A stretch of DNA of 64,000 nt from Edaphobacter bradus (GCF_025685645.1 NZ_JAGSYF010000001.1:1394509-1458508), one strand, 5' to 3'. Positions 27,941 to 37,573 are shown, numbered from the stretch's first letter. A program made the numbers and translations. The notes: generated by a model from the letters alone, not told the origin.

Positions 27941-29260
27941 CTACTGACGGTGGGTAGGGTGGTGGGTCGCAGTCGGCTTCTTCACCGGGGCCTTCTTCGG
28001 CTCAACGACCGCCCCATCGCTCATCGTGATCATTATCGGGCTCGGCGCGAAGGAGGCATAGGTTCCGCTGACGGTCACCTTGTCTCCAACCGCTGGAGGA
28101 GTCTTCAACGCTGCGGCAAGCTGGAAAGTAAAGTCGGCAGTCTTCGACTGAACCGCATCGTCGGAGACGGCGACCTGGAGGGCTGTGTCAGAGACCGCGA
28201 CTACGGTTGCGTCAGGAACCTGGACCGACTTGCCTTTGATGGTGTCCCAGACCTTGGCGGCGTCCTCAGGCTTGCCGTACTGCAGGATGAACTCCTTGTC
28301 GCTGATCGCGAGGGTGGAGAGGTCCGGAGTACTGGCCACAGTCTGCGCGGCGATGTCCGCAGGCTTCGGAGCAGGGGTTATGGTGGTCGCGAGGTTGGCG
28401 GGTGGGTTCAGGTTCGCCTGCGCCGTCTGGGCAAGACCGTCGTAGCCGTCCGGGCTGCCGTGATACCGCTTGTAGCAGTACTGGGCCGTCGGAAGCGTCT
28501 GCGACTTATAGGGCTCGGGAGCGAACGAGACGAATCGAGCCAGGTAGAAGGCGCAGTTGAGCAGGTCCGGAGGCGTGGACTGAAGGTAGGCCAGGCCAAG
28601 GTAGTAGGTGTCCTGCAGGATGGGGCCGGGCTTGGTCGTCTGATCGACAGGAACGCTGGCGAGTTCCTTCTTGAAGTTGTCGATCGCGGTAGCGGTGTCC
28701 TTCTTGTTGAGCGCATCAACTGCGATAGCGCTGTCAAAGATGGGCGTGGCGCTGGACCTGATCGTATTGAAGTCAGCATCGCTCATACCCTGCGGCTTGG
28801 GAGCGGCGAGACCCTTCTGCGCATACTCGGCAGCCTTGTCGAGACCGGCCTGCTTCGCAGCCGCATCGGTGAGCTGCTCGGCCGCCTGACGGCGGAAGTA
28901 GACCTCAAAGGTAAGCCCACGGAGGTTGTTCGGATCAACCTGGAGAAGCCGGTCAGCAGCATCGACCGTCTTTGCAGGATCAAAAGCACTGTAGGCCAGC
29001 ATCAGTTGCTGGAGCACGTCAGCTTTGACCGCCGACTGCGGGTAGGCAGTCAGGTAAGCCTCCAGAGCCGGAGCCTTCGCCTGCGGAGTGCTCTGCGTGA
29101 TCGCGTTGTTGTACGCGTTGTACTCGGCAGGGGGCATCTGGACGCCACCACCCTGCTGCGCGTTTGAGCCCAGATTGACCTGGGTCTGTGCAACCGCAAA
29201 ACGCGCCAAAGGTGCAACGCTAGCGACCGCCAGGAGAGACGCAACGACTGCCTTCTTCAT
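27941..29260 (-). CDS. Exported TPR-like protein of unknown function
   Basis: 439 aa from ATG 29260 (GAGGAGTG upstream; the frame is open 34 codons further). Signal peptide with AVA cleavage near residue 24, then an alpha-helical repeat region (about 45-290), then a compact C-terminal part with a short beta domain (GDKVTVSGTYASF) and a Lys/His-rich tail. It resembles periplasmic tetratricopeptide proteins common in Acidobacteriota. The role is unknown. A strong promoter lies at 29438-29466. Confidence 0.75.
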   Translation of the reverse strand: MKKAVVASLLAVASVAPLARFAVAQTQVNLGSNAQQGGGVQMPPAEYNAYNNAITQSTPQAKAPALEAYLTAYPQSAVKADVLQQLMLAYSAFDPAKTVDAADRLLQVDPNNLRGLTFEVYFRRQAAEQLTDAAAKQAGLDKAAEYAQKGLAAPKPQGMSDADFNTIRSSATPIFDSAIAVDALNKKDTATAIDNFKKELASVPVDQTTKPGPILQDTYYLGLAYLQSTPPDLLNCAFYLARFVSFAPEPYKSQTLPTAQYCYKRYHGSPDGYDGLAQTAQANLNPPANLATTITPAPKPADIAAQTVASTPDLSTLAISDKEFILQYGKPEDAAKVWDTIKGKSVQVPDATVVAVSDTALQVAVSDDAVQSKTADFTFQLAAALKTPPAVGDKVTVSGTYASFAPSPIMITMSDGAVVEPKKAPVKKPTATHHPTHRQ

Positions 29261-29414
29261 TCCACACTCCTCAATAATGAGTAGATCTCTCTTCAGATTC
29301 TGCCTGCCGGTGGCCCCGGGGGTCAATGAATCGGATAGACACATGGATGATGCACCCGACACCGGTTACGCTTGTGTCCAACATCCCTGCTGGCCTCGGC
29401 TTCCCTGTGCTGTG

Positions 29415-29466
29415 CATCACGGCACGTGATGATGCGGATTATAGAAATCACGTTGCTCTATGGCAA
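29415..29466 (-). promoter_or_regulatory. Promoter with inverted repeat at the start site
   Basis: Minus strand: TTGCCA (29461-29466), 17-bp spacer, TATAAT (29438-29443). The perfect repeat CATCACG-GCA-CGTGATG (29415-29431) covers the expected +1, which is a good place for a repressor or a 5' mRNA hairpin. It drives the 27941-29260 gene. Confidence 0.75.
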
Positions 29467-29534
29467 GCAGCGATGCTCAAAAGCATTGACCTTTTACAAA
29501 AAACTGACGTGCAAATGGCGCAAAGTCAGGGGCT

Positions 29535-29921
29535 TCACTTTGTCTCTTCGAGCGGCAAAGAGTGCAGATAGCGCGTCAATTGCCAGCGCTGATCTTCAGG
29601 CAGCCGAGACCATGACGGCATACCGTGGCCAAGGTTTCCGTTGGTCAGCAGCCAAAAAAGCTCGCCGTCGCTCGCATGCTGTACTCGTGTGGTCCGAAGG
29701 CTGGGGCGCTTGCCTTGCCCGCTCGCATCGGCCGCATGGCAGGACGCACAGTTCCGCTTGTACAAAAGTGCTCCGGCAGCGGCAGCATTTTCATCCAGGG
29801 CGTAAGGGTTTATTCGTGCACGGTCCTGGTCGGGGACCCGCTTCAACCAGACACCATCGGAGGCTGCGAATACAAGCGGTGCTGAGAAGGATATGGCGAT
29901 TGCCACAATAATGGCGCGCAT
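29535..29921 (-). CDS. Mono-haem cytochrome c, exported
   Basis: 128 aa with a signal peptide (to about residue 20) and one CASCH haem-attachment motif (about 58-62). A methionine in GHGMPSWS is a likely sixth ligand, so this is a class I small cytochrome. Its ATG overlaps the stop of the upstream beta-barrel gene by one base. An electron-transfer role is likely; the partner is unknown. Confidence 0.9.
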   Translation of the reverse strand: MRAIIVAIAISFSAPLVFAASDGVWLKRVPDQDRARINPYALDENAAAAGALLYKRNCASCHAADASGQGKRPSLRTTRVQHASDGELFWLLTNGNLGHGMPSWSRLPEDQRWQLTRYLHSLPLEETK

Positions 29922-30778
29922 CAGCGACCTCCTTTGAAGTAGCGGGAGAGCTGGCCGATCTCGTAAGCCACTCCGAATCGGTAGATCCGCGCGACGCTGT
30001 GGTCGTTCAACCCGAAATTCGGCGAAGCCGTAATCCTGGGACCTCCGGGGATATTCCAGTTGAACGTTGGTCCGAAGTAGTGCGACGTCTGATGCAGACC
30101 AAACGAATCTTTGTCGCCGAGCCCGCCGTACATCTCAGCTCCGGCTGCGAAGTTCTGCAGAGCGAATGCGTTCGATCTAACACCGCCAGCCAACCGCAGG
30201 GGGCGGCTTGCTCCCAGAGTGTAGCCAAACTCCCACGGAGCATGGCGGAGGTCCTTTTCAGCGATGATGTTCTCCGAGAAATTCCAGCCCTTCCAGTTAC
30301 TGGAGAGGATGAGCTTGAGCTCAGCCTCGCGCTTCTTCTCGGCACGCGCCTCACTGTTGCTGCCGGTCAAGTCATCGTTGCCGTCGTGTCCAACGACTTC
30401 GAGCAAACTCTTGTTCGCACCATTGATGTCCTCGAACTCGAAGTAGAGGACTGGATTGACCCAATGCTCTCGCAGCAGGGGGCGCACACGATTTTCGATG
30501 CGGTACCCTGTAAAGACCGTGCTGTCATGCGCTGTCGTCTGCCCCTCTAGATAGAGCTCAGACGTCCACCAGGCCGTGGTGCCGTACTCCAATTCAAAGG
30601 CATTTCCGCCGAAACGATTGCCGTCTTCCGGTTTGCCTGTGGCAATTTTTGACTCGACCTCAAGTGAACCGGGCTCCTCCATGTGGTGAGAGTAGGTGAC
30701 AAAGTACGGAAGCTCCTGGGCGGAGATAGGAAGGATTGCTCCCAGTCCCAACCACATGGCACAAAGGTAACGCAGCAT
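29921..30778 (-). CDS. Putative outer-membrane or periplasmic beta protein
   Basis: 285 aa with a signal peptide ending at SAQ (about 20). Then come alternating beta-strand patterns with many aromatic residues, ending in a strand-rich GVAYEIGQLSRYF. I do not recognise a family. It is in an operon with the cytochrome c. Two GACT-N5-AGTC palindromes lie upstream. Confidence 0.7.
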   Translation of the reverse strand: MLRYLCAMWLGLGAILPISAQELPYFVTYSHHMEEPGSLEVESKIATGKPEDGNRFGGNAFELEYGTTAWWTSELYLEGQTTAHDSTVFTGYRIENRVRPLLREHWVNPVLYFEFEDINGANKSLLEVVGHDGNDDLTGSNSEARAEKKREAELKLILSSNWKGWNFSENIIAEKDLRHAPWEFGYTLGASRPLRLAGGVRSNAFALQNFAAGAEMYGGLGDKDSFGLHQTSHYFGPTFNWNIPGGPRITASPNFGLNDHSVARIYRFGVAYEIGQLSRYFKGGR

Positions 30779-30815
30779 TTCGGATCAAACCTGCTTTCAT
30801 AAAGGAACAATTGCA

Positions 30816-30911
30816 GACTAAAACAGTCGCATATCAAGTCGAAGCAACGAACAGCGAAGTGTCATTTTTCTGCATCCATCTGTTCAATATAAGACTTTAT
30901 TAGTCTTATAT
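30816..30911. promoter_or_regulatory. Two GACT-N5-AGTC palindromes upstream of the cytochrome operon
   Basis: One is GACTAAAACAGTC (30816-30828). The other is a perfect 10-bp-arm repeat ATATAAGACT-TTATT-AGTCTTATAT (30887-30911). The shared half site suggests one regulator binding twice, 77 bp apart. The 30779-31138 gap has no other gene; it also holds a single DnaA-box match TTATCCACA at 31014-31022. Confidence 0.5.
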
Positions 30912-31041
30912 CATTTTTTGGAACTGGATTTGGATCGACCCTGAATAACTCTTCGCTGGGTTGAAAAGTGAGCCGAATATCAATTGCTACCCATTTGTGG
31001 GATTAAATACCCCTTATCCACAACCAGTAGTGTTGTACCCG

Positions 31042-31070
31042 TTGATTCCACGCTCGGCCGAGGCTAGAGT
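31042..31070 (+). promoter_or_regulatory. Promoter of smc
   Basis: TTGATT (31042-31047), a 17-bp spacer and TAGAGT (31065-31070), about 70 bp upstream of the smc start. Confidence 0.55.
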
Positions 31071-31138
31071 TAAATCCGTCTTAAAAGACTAGAGTGCTCC
31101 CTCCCCCGGAAGACCTCGGGTGGGGCCAAGAGGTGCCC

Positions 31139-34100
31139 TTGCTCAAGCTGAAAAAAGTTCAGATCCTCGGCTTCAAATCGTTCTGTGACCGCACAGAGGT
31201 CCAGCTCTCCGGCGAAGGCATCGCAGCCATCGTGGGACCGAACGGCTGCGGCAAGTCGAACATCTCTGACGCCATTACGTGGGTGCTGGGTGAGCAGTCG
31301 GCCAAGAGCCTGCGCGGCGTGAAGATGGAGGACGTCATCTTTGCAGGAACGCGCGATCGCAAACCGACCGGTATGGCCGAAGTGTCGCTGACTCTGGTGG
31401 ACCCCGACGTCTACGACGGCGCGCTGCCCCCGGATGGCCCTGAGGTTGTGATCGCGGACGAGCACCCCGCGGAACACTCGTCGGACTGGGATGAGACCGC
31501 TATGCGGGCGCAGCGGGCGCAGGAGACCGAGGACGCGGTTGCTGAGGCGCAGCCCGGCGTGGTGATTGAGGGGGAGGCAGCGGGCGAGCAGGTCGAGGGT
31601 GCGGTCGCGGCTGAGGCCGCCGACAACAGCGCCGCGGCGGAAAATGACGCTGCGGCCGGGGACGCTATACCCGGGAGTGTTGTCCTGAAGATTCGGCGAC
31701 GGAAGTTCAACCGCGCACCGGTGCGAGCGGGCGAGCTGACGATCACCCGGCGGCTGTTCCGCTCGGGCGACTCAGAGTATCTTCTGAACGGCAAGATCTG
31801 CCGTCTGCGCGATATTCAGGACATCTTCATGGGCACAGGCCTGGGAGGTGAGTCCTACGCGATCATCGGGCAGGAGCGCATCGGACAACTGTTGAGCTCC
31901 AAGCCTCTGGACCGTCGCAGCATCATCGAAGAGGCCGCTGGAATTACGCGCTTCAAGACGAAGAAGCGTCTGGCGGAGCTGCGGCTTGAGTCCGCCAAGC
32001 AGAACCTCGCGCGCGTGAACGACATCTTTGAAGAAGTGACGCGGCAGATGGCGACGCTGAAGCGTCAGGCGGCCAAGGCAGAGCGTTATGGGGCGTTGCG
32101 CGATGAGCTGCGGACGCGGCTTCGCGTCGTGCTGGCCAGCCGCATGTCGCAGATGGATGCCGAGCAGGCCGCGACGACCGAGCAGATTGCGGCGCTGGCG
32201 ACACAGATCGACGCACAGGCCGCGACCGTGGAGCAGATGGATGTCGAGCACACGGAGGGCATCCGCAAGGGCTATACGCTGGATCAGCAGATTCGAGAGG
32301 CCGGTGCGCAGGCGAACCAGTCTGCCGTGGAACTGGAGCGGATCGCGGCGCGAACGGCTTCAAACACCGACCGCGTCGCCGAGCTGACAACGCGGCTCGC
32401 GACGGGGGCCGAGGAGCTAACGCAGGCCCGGGAGCAGTTGACCGGACTGGCGGGAGAGCTGGAGCAGCACAAGAGCTTCCTTGAGAACGCGATGTCCGAA
32501 GCGACGGGCTCGCGCGAGGCGGCGCAGGCGCAGCAGGCGCAAGCCCAGGAGGCTGTACGCACGCTGAGCGCAGTGGAACAGCAGACCGAGCAGATTCGAC
32601 GATCGATGATGCAGATGGTCGACCGCGCCTCGCGTACTCGCAGCGAAGAGGCGCAGGCCGCTGCGTCACTGGCGAGCATGGAGCAGGAGGCAGAGCGGCT
32701 GCAGCGCGAGTCCGAGACGGCGCGGATGGAACTGGAGACACTGGGAATCGAGCGTGGGCAGGTGAGGCTCTCCTTTGAATCCGTGACCGAGCGGCTGAAG
32801 CGGCTGGAGGCCGAGATTGCCGAGATGCGGCTGAACCTCGACGCGCGGCGTCGCGAGGAAGTCGACAGCAAGCGCCGCGGAGATCAGCTTCGCGGCGAGG
32901 TCGCTTCGCTGAACGGGCGGCGAAACTCGCTCGAAGGGCTGATTCGCGATCACAGCTACTCGACAGAGACGGTGCGCAACATCTTCAAGACAACGAAGGA
33001 CCGGACACACGACAACATGGCTCCGGTCGGCACGCTGGCTGACTTCCTCGAGGTTGACGGCAAGTACGAGAGCGTCGTCGACGAGTTCTTGCGCGACGAG
33101 TTGAACTACGTCGTGGTCAAGAGCTGGGACGCAGCCAACGCCGGGATGCACCTGCTGCAGACCGACGTCGCCGGGCGCGCGACCTTCATGGTGCATCCGC
33201 ACGACGCCCAGGCGAACTTCGCCTTCACGGAGGGGATGGAGAGCGGGGCGGTTGCGAATGTAGCCAGCATCGACGGCGTTGTGCCGCTGCGGGAGTGCGT
33301 GCGCGTGCTGGATGGCTTCGGCAAATCGCTGGAGGTGATTCTGCCGAAGCTGCGCGAGGGTTATGTGGCACCGGACTCGTACACGGCGCGGACGCTGGCG
33401 CTGTCGAATCCGCATGCGTTCTTCCTATCTCCAACCGGGGAGACGTTCCATAACGTGACGGTGACGGGAGGCAGGGCGAGAGCACAGGGTCCGCTGGCGC
33501 TGAAGCGTGAGCTGAATGAGGTCCAGCAGAAGATCGAGCAGGCCGAGCAGGAACTGGCCCAGGCCGACCTTCGGACAGCCGAGCTGCAGCGACAGATTGC
33601 GGAGCTGAACGCAGGAATTGAGAGCAAAACCCACGAACGGCGCGATGCAGAGCGCGAGTCGGCGAACTCTGGCGCGGCGCTGCGCCAGATGGAGTCGGAG
33701 ACGGCAAGGATCGAGCGGCGCCTGCAGGAGTGGTCGTTGGCCACTGAGCGTAATCGCGACGCCCGCAACCAGAAGACTGAGCTGATCACTCGGAAGCAGC
33801 AGGAGGCGGCGAGCGTCGAGGCAGAGCGCGCGGGGTTGGAGGGTCAGCTCGCGGAGTTGCAGCAACGCCTGAACGAGCTTCGCAGCCGACGCGAGGAGCT
33901 GCAGCAGCAGGCGGCACAGGCCTCGGCCGCGCTGGCAGGGCTTGAGGAGAGGCGGCGCAACGCGCAGGCGAACTTCGACCAGACGGCGCGGCTCTACAAC
34001 GGGCAGACCCAACGGATTCAGCAACTGGAGCAGCAGCTTGCGTCCGCAGGCTCTGAGAAGTTGCGACGCGAGGAGGAGACCGCGACGCTCGCCACCGAGC

Positions 34101-35065
34101 ACAGCCAAATCGCGGAAACCCGGGCCAACGCTGTGGCTGAAGGCGCCCGGCTGACCGAGGAGGCTGCGGGACTTCGGGCCTCGCTTGGCGAGCTGGACCA
34201 GAAGCTGCGCACGTTGCGGCATGAGACGGAGGCGCTTCGTGAGCAGCGCGCGGGCCTGACAGCGCGCGCGGCGAAGCTGGCCTCAGACATCGAGCATCTT
34301 GAAGCGACCTGCCTGAACGATCTGGCCGTCGAGGCTGCGACGCTTCGCGAGGACGCGGCGATTGCGCGGATCGAGGGCGATGCCCTTCACACTGAGGAAG
34401 AGGCGGCGCGCGGGCTGAAGCAGAAGCTCGAATCGATGGGGCCCGTGAACATGATGGCACTCGAAGAGTACAACGAGACATCACAGCGGCATGAGTTCCT
34501 CGAGACGCAGCGTAAGGACCTGCTGGACTCGATCGAAAACACGCAGGCTTCAATCAAGGAGATCGACGAGGTCTCGAAGCTTAAGTTCGACGAGGCGTTC
34601 AAGGTGATCAACGAGAACTTCTCGGTGACATTCACGAAGCTCTTTGGCGGCGGTCAGGCGTTCATGAAACTGACCGACCAGGAGAACTCGGCCGAGAGCG
34701 GGATCGACATCGTGGCCTCGCCTCCTGGCAAGAAGCTGCAGAACATCCTCCTTCTTTCGGGAGGAGAGAAGGCTCTCACCGCGCTATCCCTGCTGGTCGG
34801 CATCTTCCAGTTCCAGCCGGCGCCGTTCTGCATTCTGGACGAGGTGGACGCGCCGCTGGACGAGACCAACGTTGGCCGTTTCGCCAAACTGATTGCGGAC
34901 ATGAGCGCAACCACCCAGTTCGTGGTGATCACGCACAGCAAGCGGACGATGGCCCAGGCAGACGTCATCTACGGAGTCACCATGCAGGAGCCGGGCGTCT
35001 CGAAGATCGTCAGCGTCAATCTGAACCGGCGCGATGCCTCCGATACCCGGCGGGCAGTGGCGTGA
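31139..35065 (+). CDS. smc: Chromosome segregation ATPase SMC
   Basis: SMC forms the condensin that organises the chromosome with ScpAB. Walker A GPNGCGKSN, long coiled coils, the hinge (about 33000-33480), signature LLSGGEKALTAL and Walker B FCILDEVDAPLDETN are present. TTG 31139 (AGAGGTG upstream) gives the family start MLKLKKVQILGFKSF; the frame is open to 31094. At 1308 aa it is about 120 longer than usual because of a roughly 100-residue Ala/Glu/Asp-rich insertion in the N-terminal ATPase lobe (31409-31718). No scpA/scpB is adjacent. Confidence 0.96.
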   Translation: MLKLKKVQILGFKSFCDRTEVQLSGEGIAAIVGPNGCGKSNISDAITWVLGEQSAKSLRGVKMEDVIFAGTRDRKPTGMAEVSLTLVDPDVYDGALPPDGPEVVIADEHPAEHSSDWDETAMRAQRAQETEDAVAEAQPGVVIEGEAAGEQVEGAVAAEAADNSAAAENDAAAGDAIPGSVVLKIRRRKFNRAPVRAGELTITRRLFRSGDSEYLLNGKICRLRDIQDIFMGTGLGGESYAIIGQERIGQLLSSKPLDRRSIIEEAAGITRFKTKKRLAELRLESAKQNLARVNDIFEEVTRQMATLKRQAAKAERYGALRDELRTRLRVVLASRMSQMDAEQAATTEQIAALATQIDAQAATVEQMDVEHTEGIRKGYTLDQQIREAGAQANQSAVELERIAARTASNTDRVAELTTRLATGAEELTQAREQLTGLAGELEQHKSFLENAMSEATGSREAAQAQQAQAQEAVRTLSAVEQQTEQIRRSMMQMVDRASRTRSEEAQAAASLASMEQEAERLQRESETARMELETLGIERGQVRLSFESVTERLKRLEAEIAEMRLNLDARRREEVDSKRRGDQLRGEVASLNGRRNSLEGLIRDHSYSTETVRNIFKTTKDRTHDNMAPVGTLADFLEVDGKYESVVDEFLRDELNYVVVKSWDAANAGMHLLQTDVAGRATFMVHPHDAQANFAFTEGMESGAVANVASIDGVVPLRECVRVLDGFGKSLEVILPKLREGYVAPDSYTARTLALSNPHAFFLSPTGETFHNVTVTGGRARAQGPLALKRELNEVQQKIEQAEQELAQADLRTAELQRQIAELNAGIESKTHERRDAERESANSGAALRQMESETARIERRLQEWSLATERNRDARNQKTELITRKQQEAASVEAERAGLEGQLAELQQRLNELRSRREELQQQAAQASAALAGLEERRRNAQANFDQTARLYNGQTQRIQQLEQQLASAGSEKLRREEETATLATEHSQIAETRANAVAEGARLTEEAAGLRASLGELDQKLRTLRHETEALREQRAGLTARAAKLASDIEHLEATCLNDLAVEAATLREDAAIARIEGDALHTEEEAARGLKQKLESMGPVNMMALEEYNETSQRHEFLETQRKDLLDSIENTQASIKEIDEVSKLKFDEAFKVINENFSVTFTKLFGGGQAFMKLTDQENSAESGIDIVASPPGKKLQNILLLSGGEKALTALSLLVGIFQFQPAPFCILDEVDAPLDETNVGRFAKLIADMSATTQFVVITHSKRTMAQADVIYGVTMQEPGVSKIVSVNLNRRDASDTRRAVA

Positions 35066-35148
35066 TGCTGATCCTCGGGGTGGCGCCGGTGCTGCCCCGC
35101 CATTTCTTTTGCGGCGAGGCGGCGGAGACGAACTAAGCTACAGAAGGC

Positions 35149-35799
35149 ATGTATATTCCGCTGACGATGGCTGCGCTTGCTCTGTTGACCACAGCAATGA
35201 TTGTGCTGCGGTTTTTCTGGTGGCACCTCCCAGAGCGGCTGCAGACATTGCTCATCGGCGCCGGGGTCACCCTGACCCTGCTTCGCGTGCTCTTTGCCGC
35301 AACGCAATGGAGCATGACCTCGGGCAGAATGAATGCTCTGCTGAACTGGGCTGCAGCAGCCGGATTTGAGATTGTGTTAGTACGCTTCAGCCTGATGCGC
35401 CCCCAGTGGCTCACCGTATTGTGTGCACTGATTCTGTTGACTCCCACCTTCGGGTCCAGTCTCCTGATGCCGCTTACGCTTCTCTTCGAGCCGCAGCCGG
35501 CGGAGATCTCATCGATCGGCGGTCCTTACATGAGTGAAAGGATCGCGTGGGAGGTTTGGGGAGATCAAAATAGCGGGTTCGACGTTATGGTGTACTACAA
35601 GCCTCCCTTCGCCCCCTTTCTGCATCACCTCGTCCAGCGATTTGCGTTCAACACGGTCCAGTGCGACGCGGCAAAGTCTTCCGCCATCGCTGACCCCAAC
35701 GCCAAAACAGTCCAATTCATCTGCCCCGGCCATCCCGGACAGCAGACACTGGAACGAACACTTCCTATGCATATGCGCAACACGGACAAGTTCAAGTGA
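35149..35799 (+). CDS. Membrane protein of unknown function
   Basis: 216 aa with about four N-terminal helices (to about residue 110), then an extracytoplasmic tail with two Cys (QCDAAK, FICPGH) that could pair. No domain is recognised. It ends at the Shine-Dalgarno of purC, so it may be co-transcribed. Confidence 0.65.
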   Translation: MYIPLTMAALALLTTAMIVLRFFWWHLPERLQTLLIGAGVTLTLLRVLFAATQWSMTSGRMNALLNWAAAAGFEIVLVRFSLMRPQWLTVLCALILLTPTFGSSLLMPLTLLFEPQPAEISSIGGPYMSERIAWEVWGDQNSGFDVMVYYKPPFAPFLHHLVQRFAFNTVQCDAAKSSAIADPNAKTVQFICPGHPGQQTLERTLPMHMRNTDKFK

Positions 35800-35816
35800 T
35801 AGCGCCAGGAGAAACA

Positions 35817-36710
35817 ATGACAGCACTTCTTCAAACAGACCTCGGTTCCCTGCCCCTGACGGCGCGCGGCAAGGTTCGTGACATCTATGCCCTCGACGAC
35901 CACCAGCTTCTCTTCGTCGCGACCGACCGCATCTCGGCCTTTGACCACGTCCTGGGAAGCGGCATTCCGGACAAGGGGCGCATTCTCACGCAGCTCTCTT
36001 TATTCTGGTTCGATCTCCTGAAAGGCACGGTGAAGAACCACCTGATCACTGCCGACGCCAGGCAGTTTCCCGGTCAGCTCAAACCGTATCTCGATCAGCT
36101 TGATGGGCGCAGCATGCTGGTCAAACGGGCGAAGATGTTTCCCGTTGAGTGCGTCGTGCGTGCCTATCTCTCTGGCTCGGGCTGGAAGGACTACCAGGAG
36201 AACGGCTCGGTCTGCGGCATTCGCCTGCCCTCCGGTTTGCGCGAGTCCGATCGGCTCCCTGAGCCCATCTTTACGCCGGCTGCAAAGATCCACACTGGCG
36301 GCCACGACGAGAACATCTCCTTTGCCACGATGGAGGCCACGGTTGGAGCCGGGCGGGCGGCACAACTGCGCGATCTGACGCTTGCGATCTTTGAGAAGGC
36401 CTCCAGGCACGCCGAGAGCAAGGGCCTGATTCTCGCCGACACGAAGTTCGAGTTCGGGGAGATCGACGGCGAGATCATTCTGGCCGATGAGGTACTCACG
36501 CCTGACTCCTCGCGTTACTGGCCCGCGGACACATACTCGCCCGGCGGCGCGCAGCCTTCGTTCGACAAGCAGTACGTCCGCGACTACCTGGAGTCGATCC
36601 GCTGGAACAAGCAGGCCCCGGCGCCTCCCCTACCACCCGAGGTCATCGAAAAGACGAGGGAGAAGTATCTGGAGGCCTTCAGGCTGGTTACGGGCCGTCC
36701 AACGCTATGA
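35817..36710 (+). CDS. purC: Phosphoribosylaminoimidazole-succinocarboxamide synthase
   Basis: SAICAR synthetase of purine biosynthesis joins aspartate to CAIR with ATP. 297 aa, the long bacterial/yeast-like form. GKVRDIYALDD, DRISAFDHVLGSGIPDKGRILT, VVRAYLSGSGWKDY and ADEVLTPDSSRYW are all conserved. ATG 35817 has AGGAGA upstream; an in-frame GTG/ATA-side extension from 35796 is less likely. The stop overlaps the cvpA ATG. Confidence 0.96.
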   Translation: MTALLQTDLGSLPLTARGKVRDIYALDDHQLLFVATDRISAFDHVLGSGIPDKGRILTQLSLFWFDLLKGTVKNHLITADARQFPGQLKPYLDQLDGRSMLVKRAKMFPVECVVRAYLSGSGWKDYQENGSVCGIRLPSGLRESDRLPEPIFTPAAKIHTGGHDENISFATMEATVGAGRAAQLRDLTLAIFEKASRHAESKGLILADTKFEFGEIDGEIILADEVLTPDSSRYWPADTYSPGGAQPSFDKQYVRDYLESIRWNKQAPAPPLPPEVIEKTREKYLEAFRLVTGRPTL

Positions 36711-37243
36711 ACGGATTCGACTGGATCCTTCTTGCCGTGCTCGCGTACTCGACCGTCGCGGCCTTCATGCGGGGTCTGGTGCGAGAGATCTTTGGCCTGG
36801 TCGGCCTCGTGGCAGGTATCCTCCTGGCAAGCTGGAATTACCCCTGGCTCGCGCAACGGCTCGGCAGACTTATCACGACTGCTTCCATTGCCAATGTTGT
36901 GGCCTTCCTTCTTATCGCAATCGGGATCATGGTCTTAGCCGCCATCCTCGGCAAGCTGCTGCATCGGACAGCGGATGCCATCGGACTGGGCTTCTTCGAC
37001 CGGCTGGCGGGGGCAGGATTCGGGCTGATCAGGGGATGTTTGCTGGGCGTGGCGATCCTGATGGCGGCATTGGCCTTTCTGCCTCAGAATGCCTGGACGA
37101 AAAATTCCCGGTTTGTTCCCTATTTCCTTGCCGGGGCTCATGCGGTATCCTTCGTTGTACCCCACGACCTGCAACAGCAAATTCGGAAGGGCGCGGAAGA
37201 ACTCAAGCACACCGCACCCGGGTGGATCAAGCCGCACAGTTAA
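36707..37243 (+). CDS. cvpA: CvpA-family membrane protein
   Basis: 178 aa, four helices; it starts with NGFDWILLAVLAYS and carries the GLVREIFGLVGLVAG motif of the CvpA (colicin V production) family. The family is linked to envelope stress and, by location, to purine genes. Translationally coupled to purC (ATGA overlap). The C-terminal 45 residues are soluble. Confidence 0.88.
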   Translation: MNGFDWILLAVLAYSTVAAFMRGLVREIFGLVGLVAGILLASWNYPWLAQRLGRLITTASIANVVAFLLIAIGIMVLAAILGKLLHRTADAIGLGFFDRLAGAGFGLIRGCLLGVAILMAALAFLPQNAWTKNSRFVPYFLAGAHAVSFVVPHDLQQQIRKGAEELKHTAPGWIKPHS

Positions 37244-37250
37244 GGGGAAA

Positions 37251-37298
37251 ATGAAGAAGCGTCAGACGAAAGACGACGAGCAAGGAGTACGCCCTTGA
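37251..37298 (+). CDS. 15-codon ORF overlapping the Fis-like start
   Basis: ATG 37251 with GGGG upstream opens a frame for MKKRQTKDDEQGVRP, whose TGA overlaps the TTG of the next gene (TTGA). It may only serve translational coupling. Confidence 0.25.
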   Translation: MKKRQTKDDEQGVRP

Positions 37299-37573
37299 AG
37301 CGCGAAATGGATGGTCTGATTATTCAGATGCACAGTGCAGGAATCTCATACGCCGACGCCATTCGGCAGTTCAAGAAGCGGTATATCCTCGAAGTTCTCG
37401 CTCATCACAAGGGCAATCAGTGCAAGGCCGCTGAAGAGCTGGGCATGCACCGCAACACCCTGAGCCGCACACTCGCCGAGCTGGACCTGGACACGGCACA
37501 GATCCGGAATGGAATGCGCAGGCCTGTCGCCAGCGAACGGCCACGTGTGCAGAGCATCGCAAGCGCCCGATAG
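37295..37573 (+). CDS. Fis-type helix-turn-helix protein
   Basis: 92 aa. The central part AIRQFKKRYILEVLAHHKGNQCKAAEELGMHRNTLSRTLAEL is the Fis/NtrC C-terminal DNA-binding domain without a sensor or AAA+ domain. Start TTG 37295 follows AAGGAGTACGCCC. It is probably a nucleoid-type or local regulator. The tail is basic and disordered. Confidence 0.85.
   Translation: MKREMDGLIIQMHSAGISYADAIRQFKKRYILEVLAHHKGNQCKAAEELGMHRNTLSRTLAELDLDTAQIRNGMRRPVASERPRVQSIASAR

Noticed and set aside
27950..29167. 405-codon frame antisense to the TPR gene
   Set aside because: Arg/Leu/Val-rich shadow without a family; the minus-strand gene has signal peptide, promoter and terminator.
31014..31022. DnaA box TTATCCACA as an origin of replication
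   Set aside because: A single box; no cluster, AT-rich unwinding element or dnaA/dnaN nearby.
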